NCBI GenBank assembly: GCA_023417065.1
Contig: JAEZGH010000019.1
Location: 1 to 64,000 of the forward strand
DNA from: Bacteroidota bacterium
GTDB taxonomy: Bacteria > Bacteroidota > Bacteroidia > Cytophagales > Cyclobacteriaceae
Reading direction: 5' to 3'
DNA: 64,000 nucleotides
The position numbers and the translations under genes are program-made. Under the pieces are notes generated by a model that searched no databases, was not told the DNA's origin, and worked only from the letters and a program-made list of their open reading frames with translations. Shown here piece by piece: positions 26,777 to 37,113 of this stretch; the first letter of the stretch is position 1; each line of letters opens with the position of its first letter.

Positions 26777-29700
26777 ATGAAAATTACAGAAGTATCTATA
26801 AAGAGACCGTCCATTATTCTGGTGCTCTTTATTATCTTGACTTTTCTGGGACTTATGAGTTACCAGAAGCTGAGCTATGAATTGTTGCCCAAGTTCAGTG
26901 CGCCAATTGTAACGGTCACCGCCGTTTACCCGGGTGCGTCGCCGAACGAGGTAGAAAATACCGTTACCAAGAAACTTGAGGACGCTGTGTCCTCGATGGA
27001 AAACGTTGATAAAATCACGTCGTCGTCTTACGAGAGCTTGTCGGTGATTGTTGTTCAATTGCGCAACGAAGCCAACGTAGACCTCGCTTTGCAGGAAGCT
27101 CAGCGTAAAATCAACGCTATTCTTTCAACACTTCCTGAAGATGTTAAAGCGCCGTCGCTTGGGAAATTCTCATTCGACGATCTGCCGATCATACGCCTGG
27201 GGGTGTCGGCCAATATCAGCCCGACCGAACTCTATGACCTGGTTGAACTGCGTATTCAGCCCAACCTTTCGAAAATCCCCGGTGTGGCCCAGATCAATCT
27301 GATTGGTGGAGAACAACGTGAAATCCGGGTAAACGTCAATAACGAAAAGCTTCAGGCTTACCGTTTGTCGCTGCCCATGCTCGTGCAACTAATTGAAAGT
27401 TCTAACCTCGACTTCCCGACAGGAAAGATTAAAACTCAGGAAGAACAGGTTCTTATCCGCCTTGCGGGTAAATACGAAAGCCTCGATGACCTCAGAAATC
27501 TCGTGGTTGCCTATAATGTCAACGGCGGCCCTGTGCGCCTGTCGGATGTTGCTGAAGTGCAGGATACCAAAAAAGAAATCGAATTGGTCAACAGGATCAA
27601 CCTCGAGAACTCGATCGGTATTTCCATTCAGAAGCAGTCGGATGCCAACGCCGTTTCCGTTAGTGAACTCGTTCGCAAAGAGCTTGTACGTCTGGAAGAA
27701 ATCTACGCGAAAGAAAACCTGAAGTTCAACATCGCGCAGGATACATCTGAGTATACGCTTGAGGCGGCGGATGCCGTTATTCACGACCTTATCCTCGCCG
27801 TAATCCTTGTGGCCGCGATCATGTTGTTATTCCTGCATTCATTCCGGAACTCGATCATCGTTATGATTGCCATTCCGTTGTCGCTGATTGCAACCTTCAT
27901 AGGCATGTCGCTGTTCGGCTTTACGCTGAACCTGATGTCACTGCTCGGCTTGTCGCTTGTGGTTGGTATCCTCGTGGACGACGCGATTGTGGTTATCGAA
28001 AACATCTATCGTCACATGGAGATGGGTAAAAGTAAAGTGCAGGCTGCATATGACGGAGCAAAAGAAATCGGCTTTACAGTAACGGCGATCACCCTCGTAA
28101 TCGTGGTGGTGTTCCTCCCAATTGCGCTGACAACTGGTCTGATTTCAAACATTATGCGTCAGTTCTCGCTCGTGATTGTAATTGCGACCTTGCTGTCACT
28201 GCTGGTGTCCTTTACCATGGTGCCGTTCCTTTACTCGCGTTTCGGTAAGCTTGAACACATTACCGCGAAGACGTTCTTTGGTCGTATAATTCTCGGCTTT
28301 GAAAAATCGCTGGACCGTTTTACTGCATGGATCCAGGATCTGCTCAGACTCGCTTTGCGTCATCGCGCCATAACCATCATAGGAGCCGGCGTGCTCTTTA
28401 TAAGTTCACTTGCCCTGGTGGTTGCCGGATTCATCGGTTCCGAGTTTATTTCTCAAGGTGACCGAAGTGAGTTCATCCTTGTACTCGAGTTTCCGAAGAA
28501 AACTTCCGTGGATCAAAACAACGTCATCACCCGCCAGATTGAAGAATATGTATCCGCGAAGCCGGAAGTGGTCTCCCTGTTTACGTCCGTTGGACAAAGC
28601 AGTGAAAGTGGTATGGGGTCGTCGCAGAACACTGCCTACAAATCAGAGATTAACGTGAAACTTGTTCCGGAGGGCGAGCGCGAACACAGCTCTGATATTT
28701 ACGGTGTGCTTTTGAAAAATGAAATCCTGGAGCGTTTTCCAGGGGTAAAGGTTAAGTCAACTCCGGTGTCTATGCTGGGTACGGCTAACCAGGCTCCCAT
28801 TCAGTTGATCATAACCGGTCCTACCTATCAGGATGTGATGAAGTTTGCTGAAGAATTGAAAACGGAGGTAGAGAACGTTGAGGGTACTCAGGAAGTGAAG
28901 TTGTCTGTTGAAGCTGGTAGCCCCGAAGTTGTTGTTAACACAGATCGCAGGAAGATGGCAGAGCTTGGCCTTGACCTTCAGACTGTGGGTGCGACCATGC
29001 AGTTTGCCTTCAGTGGTAACAGCGATGCCAAATATCGCCAGGGTGAATACGAGTATGATATTAATATCCGCTTTGACGAATACGACCGCAAGAGTGTGGA
29101 CGACATCAAGGCGCTCACGTTCATGAACAAGTTTGGTCAGCAGGTGCGTTTAGATCAGTTTGCAGACGTAAGAGAAAGTTCAGGGCCTTCAAAACTTGAG
29201 CGATACAACCGGATTACTTCGGTAACGGTTAACTCTCAGCTTCTGGGTCGTCCTTCGGGAGCCGTAGCTTCTGAAATTCAGGGTATCCTGGATGGCATGG
29301 ACAAACCCGCTGGTGTGGCCGTGGTGTTTGGTGGAAACCAGGAAAACCAGGAAGAATCGTTTGGTCAGCTCGGAATGGCGTTTCTGACCTCAATCCTGTT
29401 GGTATACCTGATCATGGTGGCGCTGTACGATAACTTCATCTATCCTTTCGTGGTGTTGTTCTCAATTCCACTGGCGATGATCGGTGCCCTGTGGGCGCTG
29501 GCCCTTTCGGGACAAACCTTAAGTATCTTCACGATCCTTGGTATCATCATGCTGATCGGGTTGGTGGCGAAGAACGCGATCCTTGTCGTCGACTTCACCA
29601 ATCACCTCAAAGCCCGGGGAATGTCTACCGTAGATGCTCTTCTGGAGGCTACCAAGGAACGTCTGAGACCAGTTTTGATGACTACTATCGCGATGGTTGT

Positions 29701-29908
29701 GGGTATGATGCCTGTTGCATTGGCCAACGGAGCAGGAGCGGCATGGAAGAATGGTCTTGCCTGGGCGATTATCGGTGGACTTATCAGCTCGATGTTCCTG
29801 ACACTTGTCGTGGTACCCGTGGTCTATCAACTGGTTGACAGATTGCTTGTTAAGCTCAAGCTTGTTGACGAAGAGAAAGCAAAACAGTATCAGGAGCTAA
29901 AGGTATAG
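26777..29908 (+). CDS. RND family efflux permease (HAE1/AcrB type)
   Basis: A 1043-residue proton-driven inner-membrane exporter of typical length. It has twelve helices, with the helix-4 proton-relay pair in GILVDDAIVVIENIYRH and the conserved GLVAKNAILVVDF near the second helix block. The two large periplasmic porter loops are present. It is the last gene of the tetR-tolC-adaptor operon and is followed by a strong terminator. Substrates could be drugs, bile-like compounds or metabolites; nothing in the sequence decides. Confidence 0.95.
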   Translation: MKITEVSIKRPSIILVLFIILTFLGLMSYQKLSYELLPKFSAPIVTVTAVYPGASPNEVENTVTKKLEDAVSSMENVDKITSSSYESLSVIVVQLRNEANVDLALQEAQRKINAILSTLPEDVKAPSLGKFSFDDLPIIRLGVSANISPTELYDLVELRIQPNLSKIPGVAQINLIGGEQREIRVNVNNEKLQAYRLSLPMLVQLIESSNLDFPTGKIKTQEEQVLIRLAGKYESLDDLRNLVVAYNVNGGPVRLSDVAEVQDTKKEIELVNRINLENSIGISIQKQSDANAVSVSELVRKELVRLEEIYAKENLKFNIAQDTSEYTLEAADAVIHDLILAVILVAAIMLLFLHSFRNSIIVMIAIPLSLIATFIGMSLFGFTLNLMSLLGLSLVVGILVDDAIVVIENIYRHMEMGKSKVQAAYDGAKEIGFTVTAITLVIVVVFLPIALTTGLISNIMRQFSLVIVIATLLSLLVSFTMVPFLYSRFGKLEHITAKTFFGRIILGFEKSLDRFTAWIQDLLRLALRHRAITIIGAGVLFISSLALVVAGFIGSEFISQGDRSEFILVLEFPKKTSVDQNNVITRQIEEYVSAKPEVVSLFTSVGQSSESGMGSSQNTAYKSEINVKLVPEGEREHSSDIYGVLLKNEILERFPGVKVKSTPVSMLGTANQAPIQLIITGPTYQDVMKFAEELKTEVENVEGTQEVKLSVEAGSPEVVVNTDRRKMAELGLDLQTVGATMQFAFSGNSDAKYRQGEYEYDINIRFDEYDRKSVDDIKALTFMNKFGQQVRLDQFADVRESSGPSKLERYNRITSVTVNSQLLGRPSGAVASEIQGILDGMDKPAGVAVVFGGNQENQEESFGQLGMAFLTSILLVYLIMVALYDNFIYPFVVLFSIPLAMIGALWALALSGQTLSIFTILGIIMLIGLVAKNAILVVDFTNHLKARGMSTVDALLEATKERLRPVLMTTIAMVVGMMPVALANGAGAAWKNGLAWAIIGGLISSMFLTLVVVPVVYQLVDRLLVKLKLVDEEKAKQYQELKV

Positions 29909-29980
29909 AGTGTTCGGTTCGGTTTGGAGAGAAGCCGGGTTTCAGAGATGGAATCCGGCGATTCCGGACCTTGGTTAGTG

Positions 29981-30044
29981 GAACGGTTTCATCCATCGAA
30001 ATGAGATTTGGACGGCTTGTGATGGATGGCCGTTCTTTTTTTTT
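29981..30044 (+). terminator. Rho-independent terminator of RND operon
   Basis: A two-part stem, GAACGG/CCGTTC (29981-29986 with 30030-30035) and CATCCATC/GATGGATG (29990-29997 with 30021-30028), followed by a long T run. It lies in the 314-base gap before the dehydratase gene; the rest of the gap holds only the probable promoter of that gene. Confidence 0.9.
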
Positions 30045-30222
30045 GTCGGACGTAAGGCGAATAAGACCTGCAAACATCGGAATAACGCCTCCGTTTCTTG
30101 CGTTAGCTTCCCCAAAAGGTATGAACCGGGCCCGTTCCCGGGATTTTTTTTTGTTGAAACCTTCCTCTTGTAAGCGGGTTTTGATCTTTTTTGCTAAGTT
30201 CACTGCCTCACTTAAAGACGCC

Positions 30223-31938
30223 ATGGAGGAAAACAACTTACGAAGCCGGGGCTGGTTTGGCCGGAAAGGCAAAGACGGATTTATATACCGTGCTTGGATG
30301 AAAAACCAGGGAATCCCCTCACACGCTTTTGATGGACGCCCTGTTATAGGGATTTGTAATACGTGGTCTGAGCTGACTCCCTGTAATGCCCACTTCCGTG
30401 AACTTGCAGAATCCATTAAGCACGGTGTGTATGAAGCGGGTGGTTTCCCTGTCGAATTCCCCGTTATGTCATTGGGTGAGACGTTGATCAAGCCCACCGC
30501 CATGCTGTACCGGAATCTCGCCAGCATGGACGTGGAAGAATCTATCAGGGCCAATCCGGTCGATGGCGTTGTTCTCATGTGCGGATGCGACAAAACTACG
30601 CCGTCGCTTGTGATGGGCGCATGTAGTGTCGATATTCCGACCCTCGTGGTATCCGGCGGACCGATGTTAACCGGAAAATTCCAGGGTAAAGACATTGGTA
30701 CAAGCGATGTATGGCGATTCAACGACGCTGTACGTGCCGGGGTCATGGATCAGGATCAGCTCGTTATGGCGGAAGAAAGCATGTGCCGCAGCCGTGGTCA
30801 CTGCGCGGTGATGGGTACTGCCTCAACGATGGCTTCAATGGTAGAGTCTCTTGGGCTCTCACTGCCTCATAACGCTGCGATCCCCGCAGCCGATGCGCGC
30901 CGGAAGGTGCTGGCTCACTTGTCGGGTATACGTATCGTTGAAATGGTGAAGCAGAATATCCGCATGTCTGATATTCTTACGCGCAAGGCGTTTGAAAACG
31001 CTATCGTAGTCAATGCAGCTATTGGTGGTTCTACCAACTTTATCATACACCTTCTCGCAATTGCCGGAAGAATAGGGGTCGATCTTACGCTCGAAGACTT
31101 CGACAGGATATCCCGCAATGTTCCCCTTGTCGCCAACCTCCAACCCTCCGGAAAATATTTCATGGAGGATCTCTATTATGCTGGTGGAATCCCGGCAGTA
31201 ATGCGTGAGCTGGAAAGCTTCCTGCACAAAGATTGCCTCACGGTCAACGGTAGAACAGTAGAGGAAAACTACCTGAGAGAAACATGCTACAATCGCGATG
31301 TCATCGCTACCGTGGAGAAGCCGTTCAATCCGCTATCGGGCGTTGCCGTACTGAAGGGTAATCTCTGTGAAAACGGAGCGGTTATTAAACCATCTGCGGC
31401 GAGCCCGCATTTGATGGTTCATACTGGCAAGGCAGTTGTGTTCGAGGATATCGACGATTACAAGGCAAGAATAGATGATCCCAATCTCGAAGTGGATGAG
31501 ACCAGTATTCTGGTCCTTAAAAACGTAGGACCAAAAGGTTATCCCGGAATGCCCGAAGTGGGCAATATGGGTATTCCGAAGAAGCTTCTTGCGACGGGTC
31601 TCACCGATATGGTCCGCATTTCCGATGGCAGGATGAGCGGAACAGGCTTTGGTACCGTCGTTCTGCACGCTTCGCCGGAAGCCGCTCTCGGAGGTAATTT
31701 CGCTGTCGTTCAAAACGGCGATCTGATTACACTGGACGTTCCTAACCGGACTCTTACGCTGCACGTCTCCGATGAAGAGCTGGCGACGCGGAAGAAGAAC
31801 TGGAAATCCCGGGTTACATTTGCCGACAGGGGATATGTTCATCTGTATCAGAATCACGTTCAACAGGCTCACCTTGGTGCAGACCTTGACTTCCTTCGCG
31901 GTAGTTCGGGCAGTGAAGTCGCCCGCGACTCGCACTGA
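30223..31938 (+). CDS. IlvD/Edd family sugar-acid dehydratase
   Basis: A 571-residue Fe-S dehydratase. The cluster ligand motif reads CGCDKTTPSLVMGA and is followed by VDIPTLVVSGGPMLTG. This is closer to L-arabonate/D-xylonate dehydratases than to biosynthetic IlvD, whose motif is usually CDKSLPGM. Further family motifs are EESMCRSRGHCAVMGTASTMA and SDGRMSGTGFGTVVLH. Such enzymes convert aldonic acids to 2-keto-3-deoxy acids. The start is ATG 30223 (MEENNLRSRGWF); the longer frame has no homology-like features and covers a terminator. The next gene, 39 bases on, encodes a flavin/Fe-S hydroxyacid dehydrogenase. The substrate is inferred. Confidence 0.87.
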   Translation: MEENNLRSRGWFGRKGKDGFIYRAWMKNQGIPSHAFDGRPVIGICNTWSELTPCNAHFRELAESIKHGVYEAGGFPVEFPVMSLGETLIKPTAMLYRNLASMDVEESIRANPVDGVVLMCGCDKTTPSLVMGACSVDIPTLVVSGGPMLTGKFQGKDIGTSDVWRFNDAVRAGVMDQDQLVMAEESMCRSRGHCAVMGTASTMASMVESLGLSLPHNAAIPAADARRKVLAHLSGIRIVEMVKQNIRMSDILTRKAFENAIVVNAAIGGSTNFIIHLLAIAGRIGVDLTLEDFDRISRNVPLVANLQPSGKYFMEDLYYAGGIPAVMRELESFLHKDCLTVNGRTVEENYLRETCYNRDVIATVEKPFNPLSGVAVLKGNLCENGAVIKPSAASPHLMVHTGKAVVFEDIDDYKARIDDPNLEVDETSILVLKNVGPKGYPGMPEVGNMGIPKKLLATGLTDMVRISDGRMSGTGFGTVVLHASPEAALGGNFAVVQNGDLITLDVPNRTLTLHVSDEELATRKKNWKSRVTFADRGYVHLYQNHVQQAHLGADLDFLRGSSGSEVARDSH

Positions 31939-31977
31939 TGTTGATGCCCGTGTGGTAACTTCGCGTCGGGAACTTGC

Positions 31978-34812
31978 ATGTTGAAAGAGGAGCTACTGAA
32001 GATCATTCCAGCGTCGCGTATTCGCGACAAGTTCATCGACCGCGTTTCCTTCGCTTCCGATGCCGGTTTCTATTATCTACTCCCGAAAGCTGTAGTCCAG
32101 CCGTTGGACGAACAGGAAATCATTGCACTATTTAAACTTTCCAGGAAGACCCAAACGCCACTGGTATTTCGCGCGGGCGGAACAAGTCTTTCGGGGCAAG
32201 CCATTACCGACGGCATCCTCGTCGACCTGAGTCAGCACTGGAATCGCGTGTCGGTGGAAGATGACGGCGAGGCGGTCAGATGTCAACCTGGAATTACGGG
32301 AGCAATGGTCAATGTCAGGCTCAAGAAGTTCCGCCGTAAGATTGGTCCGGATCCATCGAGTATCAATTCTGCCATGATGGGCGGAATCCTGTCGAATAAC
32401 TCCAGCGGTATGTGCTGCGGCGTAAATCTTAACTCATACCATACGGTCAGGGATATTCGATTTATACTTCCCGAAGGCAAGGTTTTCACCACCGAAATGC
32501 GTGATGACTACAGCAGGTTCGAGCAGGAATGCCCTGCGCTGGTTCAGGAACTGAAATCAATCCGTGACGAGATTCTCGGTGATACGCAACTGCTCACCAG
32601 GATCCGAACCAAGTATCTTACAAAGAACACGGTTGGATATTCACTGAATGCATTTGTTGACTTTGAACATCCCCTGGATATTCTTGCACATCTCCTCATC
32701 GGAGCCGAGGGGACACTTGGTTTCATTTCCGAGGCCGTATTGAATACTGTTCCTGACTACCCTTTTAAATCAACAGGGTTGCTTTACTTTCCGGACATTT
32801 ATTCCGCATGTCAGGCCATCATTCCGTTAACCGACGCAGGTGCAATGATGGTTGAACTGATGGATCGCGCGTCACTTCGGTCTGTGGAGCACCTTGCCGG
32901 GATGCCTGCAATCGTAAAAACATTACCGCCCACAGCAGCGGCACTCCTTGTTGAATTTCAGGAAGAAACGAGTGAGAAGCTGCTCAACAGGGTGAAGGCC
33001 TTTGAGGAATCGCTTCCATCGCTGACGCTGATTAATGCGCCAGTCTTCACGGAAGATCCAAAGGAGCAGGAGTTTCTCTGGAAAGTGCGCAAAGGTCTGT
33101 TTCCGGCTGTCGGTGCGGTACGTGCAAGCGGTACTACTGTTATCCTCGAGGATATTGCTTTCCCTGTAAGTCGACTGGGTGGTGCAATACTTGACCTTCA
33201 CCAGCTTTTTGCAAAGTACGATTATCACAATGCTATTATCTTCGGTCATGCGAAAGATGGAAACATCCACTTCGTCGTAACGCAGTCTTTTGGAACGGAT
33301 GCTGACGTAAAACGGTATGACATGTTTATTCGTGATGTCGTGGAGTTGGTAGTAAAGAAATACGATGGCACGCTCAAGGCGGAACACGGAACCGGACGTA
33401 ACATGGCGCCGTTTGTTGAAACGGAGTGGGGTGGAAAAGCCTATGAAATCATTCGGCGGATAAAAGCTTCCGTGGATCCTCTTTCGTTGCTCAATCCCGG
33501 TGTTATTGTCAACGACGACAAACTGGTGCACGTCAGGAATTTGAAGAGCCTTCCCTCAGTTGAATCGGAGGTTGATAAATGCATCGAGTGCGGGTATTGT
33601 GAACACCGGTGTCCCAGTCGCGATTTAACCACAAGTCCCCGGCGCCGGATAGTGGTAAGAAGAGTGTTGAAGGATCTTGAAGCTGCAGGCAATCGCGCTG
33701 CACATGACTTGTTGCTGCAAGAGTATCAGTACGAAGGGATCGATACATGTGCTGTTGACGGACTGTGCGCCACAGCGTGCCCCGTGGATATCAATACGGG
33801 CGACTTGATGAAACGATTGAGAAGGGAGAATCATGGTAAAACAGCCAATCGCATCGCGCTTTGGGTTGCCAGGAACTTCGCCGTCGGGCAATGGTTCGTC
33901 AGGCTTGTCCTCAAGAAAGGAGTGGTGTTCAACCGCATCTTTGGATCGCAGTCGATGGCAAGACTAACATCTTCGGTTCGCAAGATCGTTCCTGCTGTAC
34001 CGCTTTGGTCAAACCAGATTGCTTATCCGCCTTCATTGAAAGGATTGGGTGATAGCTCCGGCGTAACGGGAACCACCAACGGAACCATCGTTTACTTCCC
34101 GGCATGTATTTCACGTTTTATGGGTGCGTATCCGGGAAAGGGGAAGAATCTTATGGAAACGTTCAAGAGTGTCTGTTTGAAGGCAGGTATCGCTGTGCAC
34201 GTTCTTCCCGAAACTTCACGTGCGTGCTGCGGTCAGATGTTTTCCTCGAAGGGATATGCCGATGCTTATCGGTTCACTGCCAATGACATCGTCTCCCGGC
34301 TTTGGCAGGCAACTAATGAAGGGTTCCATCCCGTGGTGATTGATGTGAGTTCTTGTGCGCATACGTTGCATCAGCTTTATCCCGTGCTCACGGAAGAGAA
34401 TAAGCAAAAATTAAACAGGCTGACCATCCGCGACAGCGTAGACTTTTTGTGCGATAATGTTATGCCACTGGTCCGGGTGGCCCGTCGTAAGCGAAGCATT
34501 GTTTTGCATCCGGTCTGTTCACTGGAGAAGATGAAAAGCCATGATAAGTTTATTCGCCTGGCGAAACAACTTGCAGAAAATGTTGATGTGCCCATAAATG
34601 CAGGGTGCTGTGGGATGGCCGGCGATCGTGGTTTTTTATTTCCGGAACTCACGAGGTCAGCAACAGCGCACGAAGCCGCCGTCGTCCGTGAAAAGGAATA
34701 TGACGGATACTATTCCTCTACACGTACATGCGAAATGGCCATGAGCGAAGCAGTCGACGCAAATTATACGTCAATTCTTTATCTCGCCGATGAGGCTATT
34801 GAAAAAGCCTGA
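31978..34812 (+). CDS. Fused FAD/Fe-S 2-hydroxyacid dehydrogenase (D-lactate or glycolate type)
   Basis: A 944-residue fusion of a GlcD/Dld-like flavoprotein and a GlcF/GlpC-like iron-sulfur protein. Residues about 35-270 are the FAD-binding PCMH domain (RAGGTSLSGQA; GAEGTLGFISEA). About 275-525 is the FAD-oxidase C-terminal domain (HAKDGNIHFVVTQ; KAEHGTGRNMAPF). Two 4Fe-4S motifs follow at Cys535 (CIECGYCEHRCPSR) and Cys591 (CAVDGLCATACP). Two CCG cysteine-rich domains lie near 750 (CCGQMFSSKG) and 877 (GCCGMAGD). Family members oxidise D-lactate, D-2-hydroxyglutarate or glycolate and pass electrons to quinone. Next to a pentonate-type dehydratase, glycolate is an attractive substrate, but that is inference. 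Confidence 0.9.
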   Translation: MLKEELLKIIPASRIRDKFIDRVSFASDAGFYYLLPKAVVQPLDEQEIIALFKLSRKTQTPLVFRAGGTSLSGQAITDGILVDLSQHWNRVSVEDDGEAVRCQPGITGAMVNVRLKKFRRKIGPDPSSINSAMMGGILSNNSSGMCCGVNLNSYHTVRDIRFILPEGKVFTTEMRDDYSRFEQECPALVQELKSIRDEILGDTQLLTRIRTKYLTKNTVGYSLNAFVDFEHPLDILAHLLIGAEGTLGFISEAVLNTVPDYPFKSTGLLYFPDIYSACQAIIPLTDAGAMMVELMDRASLRSVEHLAGMPAIVKTLPPTAAALLVEFQEETSEKLLNRVKAFEESLPSLTLINAPVFTEDPKEQEFLWKVRKGLFPAVGAVRASGTTVILEDIAFPVSRLGGAILDLHQLFAKYDYHNAIIFGHAKDGNIHFVVTQSFGTDADVKRYDMFIRDVVELVVKKYDGTLKAEHGTGRNMAPFVETEWGGKAYEIIRRIKASVDPLSLLNPGVIVNDDKLVHVRNLKSLPSVESEVDKCIECGYCEHRCPSRDLTTSPRRRIVVRRVLKDLEAAGNRAAHDLLLQEYQYEGIDTCAVDGLCATACPVDINTGDLMKRLRRENHGKTANRIALWVARNFAVGQWFVRLVLKKGVVFNRIFGSQSMARLTSSVRKIVPAVPLWSNQIAYPPSLKGLGDSSGVTGTTNGTIVYFPACISRFMGAYPGKGKNLMETFKSVCLKAGIAVHVLPETSRACCGQMFSSKGYADAYRFTANDIVSRLWQATNEGFHPVVIDVSSCAHTLHQLYPVLTEENKQKLNRLTIRDSVDFLCDNVMPLVRVARRKRSIVLHPVCSLEKMKSHDKFIRLAKQLAENVDVPINAGCCGMAGDRGFLFPELTRSATAHEAAVVREKEYDGYYSSTRTCEMAMSEAVDANYTSILYLADEAIEKA

Positions 34813-34834
34813 CGTCGACCTGTAAAACGCGAAG

Positions 34835-35800
34835 TTAAACCTGGTCAAAACGGATCAGGTAGGTGGTGTAGGCGATGTATCCCGCCAAAAGTATTGCGGC
34901 CTCCCATCTGTCAAGCTGACGCTTCTTCAACGTAAACATACAAATGATCAGCACGATCGTACCGGCGAACAGGATATACATATCCGTATTCAAGGCGTCA
35001 TTGTAAGGGCTTTCATGTACAAGGCCCGTAAGGCCGAGTATGAAGAGGAGATTGAAAATATTTGAACCTACTACATTTCCGATAGCGATGTCTGTGTTCT
35101 TCTTAAATGCTGCCACTGCTGAAGTAGCCAGTTCCGGAAGGGAAGTCCCGGCAGCGAGAATCGTGAGTCCGATCAACTTTTCGCTCCATCCAAATTGCAT
35201 GGCAATCCATACAGCGTTATCTACAACCAGGTTGCCACCTCCGACAAGCATTCCCAATCCCAGAATAACAAGGAGCCAAGATTTCGTTTTGCTGTAAATC
35301 CTGATTTCCGCATCTGTGGTTGTGTCCGTGTTCGTCATTGTCTTGAAGATGTAAAACATGAATCCGAAAAAGACAACTAACAATAGGAGAGAATCTGTCC
35401 GTGATAACATGTTGGTGGTCTTGCCGAACACAAGGACGTCGTTCAGAAGTACGAATGTAAGCAGAGCGGCCGCGAGAGATACCGGGATTTCAATCTTCAC
35501 GGTATTTCGCTGGACCGTCAGCGGATGTAGTATCCCCGCGATTCCGAGAATACAGAGCAAGTTAAAGTTGTTGCTGCCGATAATGTTGCCGAATGCAGCG
35601 TCACTCAGGTCGCGTGAGGTCGACATGATGTTTACCAGAAGTTCCGGCGTGGAAGTTCCAAACGCAACAACGGTGAGGCCAATGGCGAGATTTGATATGC
35701 GAAATCCCTTTGCGATGGAGGCTGAGCCGCTTACAAGAAAATCTGCGCCCTTAATAAGGATCGCGAAACCCAGTAGAAGAAGGAATATCGCAAGAAACAT
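34835..35800 (-). CDS. Calcium/sodium antiporter (CaCA family)
   Basis: A 321-residue membrane protein of about ten helices in two inverted halves. Each half carries the ion-binding alpha repeat: FGTSTPELLVN (first) and AGTSLPELATS (second). This matches YrbG-type exchangers. It is a single gene converging with the dehydrogenase gene. No regulatory element is evident. Confidence 0.93.
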   Translation of the reverse strand: MFLAIFLLLLGFAILIKGADFLVSGSASIAKGFRISNLAIGLTVVAFGTSTPELLVNIMSTSRDLSDAAFGNIIGSNNFNLLCILGIAGILHPLTVQRNTVKIEIPVSLAAALLTFVLLNDVLVFGKTTNMLSRTDSLLLLVVFFGFMFYIFKTMTNTDTTTDAEIRIYSKTKSWLLVILGLGMLVGGGNLVVDNAVWIAMQFGWSEKLIGLTILAAGTSLPELATSAVAAFKKNTDIAIGNVVGSNIFNLLFILGLTGLVHESPYNDALNTDMYILFAGTIVLIICMFTLKKRQLDRWEAAILLAGYIAYTTYLIRFDQV

Positions 35801-36087
35801 GGTGCAGTTTTATTTGGAGGATGGGACTGGAGAAAAGCGCTTAACAATTCGCTAACAAAAAATTGGGCATCGGCAACTGGTAATTTTGGGGCTTTCACAA
35901 AGCTATTGAAATTCCATCTGCTTCGGCGGATTGATGAACCGATTTTCTATGTAAAATAGCGTGAAATCCTACGCGCAGTCCATGATACAGACGGCTCGCG
36001 GATGTTCGCCGTGCGGGAAAAAGAATCCTGGTAACAGCCGTGTGAACTGTCCTTTGATTTATTCTGTTAGAGACGCAAATCCAGAGT

Positions 36088-37113
36088 ATGAAATCATTAA
36101 ACGAAATTTCTATATCGATTCTCGACCTTGCCACGATTGTGGAGGGTGACAGCGGCGCAGCCGACGCGTTCGCGAGAAGCGTTGAATTTGCCAGACTGGC
36201 TGAAAAAGAGGGGTATAGGCGTTATTGGTTTGCCGAGCATCACAATATGGAAAGTGTTGCATCTTCAGCCACTGCGGTGTTGATCGGACACGTGGCGGAA
36301 AACACAAATTCAATACGCGTAGGAGCGGGGGGCGTGATGTTGCCCAACCATGCCCCGCTGATTATCGCTGAACAGTTTGGCACTCTCGCCACCCTTTTTC
36401 CGGGTCGCATTGACCTGGGCATAGGAAGGGCGCCGGGTACGGACCAACTGACAGCCGCTGCCCTGCGGCGAACGCTTCGGAATGACATACGGGAGTTCCC
36501 CAATGACGTTCAGGAACTGCTCGACTATCTGGGACCGAAAGCACCTGATGCCAAAGTCATCGCGGTTCCGGGGCAAGATACGCATGTCCCGGTCTGGCTC
36601 TTAGGTTCCAGTACGTACAGTGCTCAGCTTGCTGCACACCTGGGACTGCCTTTTGCTTTCGCGTCGCATTTTGCTCCCACGCACCTTCACGAAGCCTTAC
36701 ATCTTTATCGGACGTTATTCCAACCATCAGCTTATCTTCAGGCGCCCTATGCACTCGCATGTGTCAATGTTATCTGTGCCGAAACTGACAGTGAAGCTGA
36801 ATACCTGTCAACCTCATTTTATCAGATGGCCCTGGGTATGATACGCAATGTTCGCCGCCCGATGCCGCGTCCTGTAGAGAACATGGATGAATTGTGGTCC
36901 GAACACGAGGAGTTTGCCGTCAGGCAAATGCTAAAGTACTCTTTCTCAGGAAGTAGCGATACCGTTGCGCGTCAGTTGCAGCGCTTCAGGGATGAGACGC
37001 AGGTAGATGAAATTATGGTGACTACCCATATTCACGATGCAGACCTGAAAAAGCGGTCGATTTCAATGGCCGCATCCCTGTTCCGAAAATCGGGTGAACC
37101 CGTTATTCGCTGA
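36088..37113 (+). CDS. LLM class flavin-dependent oxidoreductase
   Basis: A 341-residue bacterial-luciferase-like (beta/alpha)8 monooxygenase. Family landmarks are RYWFAEHHNME near residue 45, the GGVMLPNHAPLIIAEQFGTL segment, and RIDLGIGRAPGTD. It uses reduced FMN to oxidise an unknown compound and resembles YhbW/MsnO8-like proteins. Its end overlaps the convergent TonB receptor gene by 11 bases. The 287 bases upstream contain no gene. Confidence 0.9.
   Translation: MKSLNEISISILDLATIVEGDSGAADAFARSVEFARLAEKEGYRRYWFAEHHNMESVASSATAVLIGHVAENTNSIRVGAGGVMLPNHAPLIIAEQFGTLATLFPGRIDLGIGRAPGTDQLTAAALRRTLRNDIREFPNDVQELLDYLGPKAPDAKVIAVPGQDTHVPVWLLGSSTYSAQLAAHLGLPFAFASHFAPTHLHEALHLYRTLFQPSAYLQAPYALACVNVICAETDSEAEYLSTSFYQMALGMIRNVRRPMPRPVENMDELWSEHEEFAVRQMLKYSFSGSSDTVARQLQRFRDETQVDEIMVTTHIHDADLKKRSISMAASLFRKSGEPVIR

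Noticed and set aside
29856..30746. 296-codon minus-strand frame opposite the dehydratase
   Set aside because: It is antisense to the well-supported IlvD/Edd gene and covers a terminator; it shows no domain.
31333..31935. 200-codon minus-strand frame
   Set aside because: Shadow of the dehydratase gene on the opposite strand.
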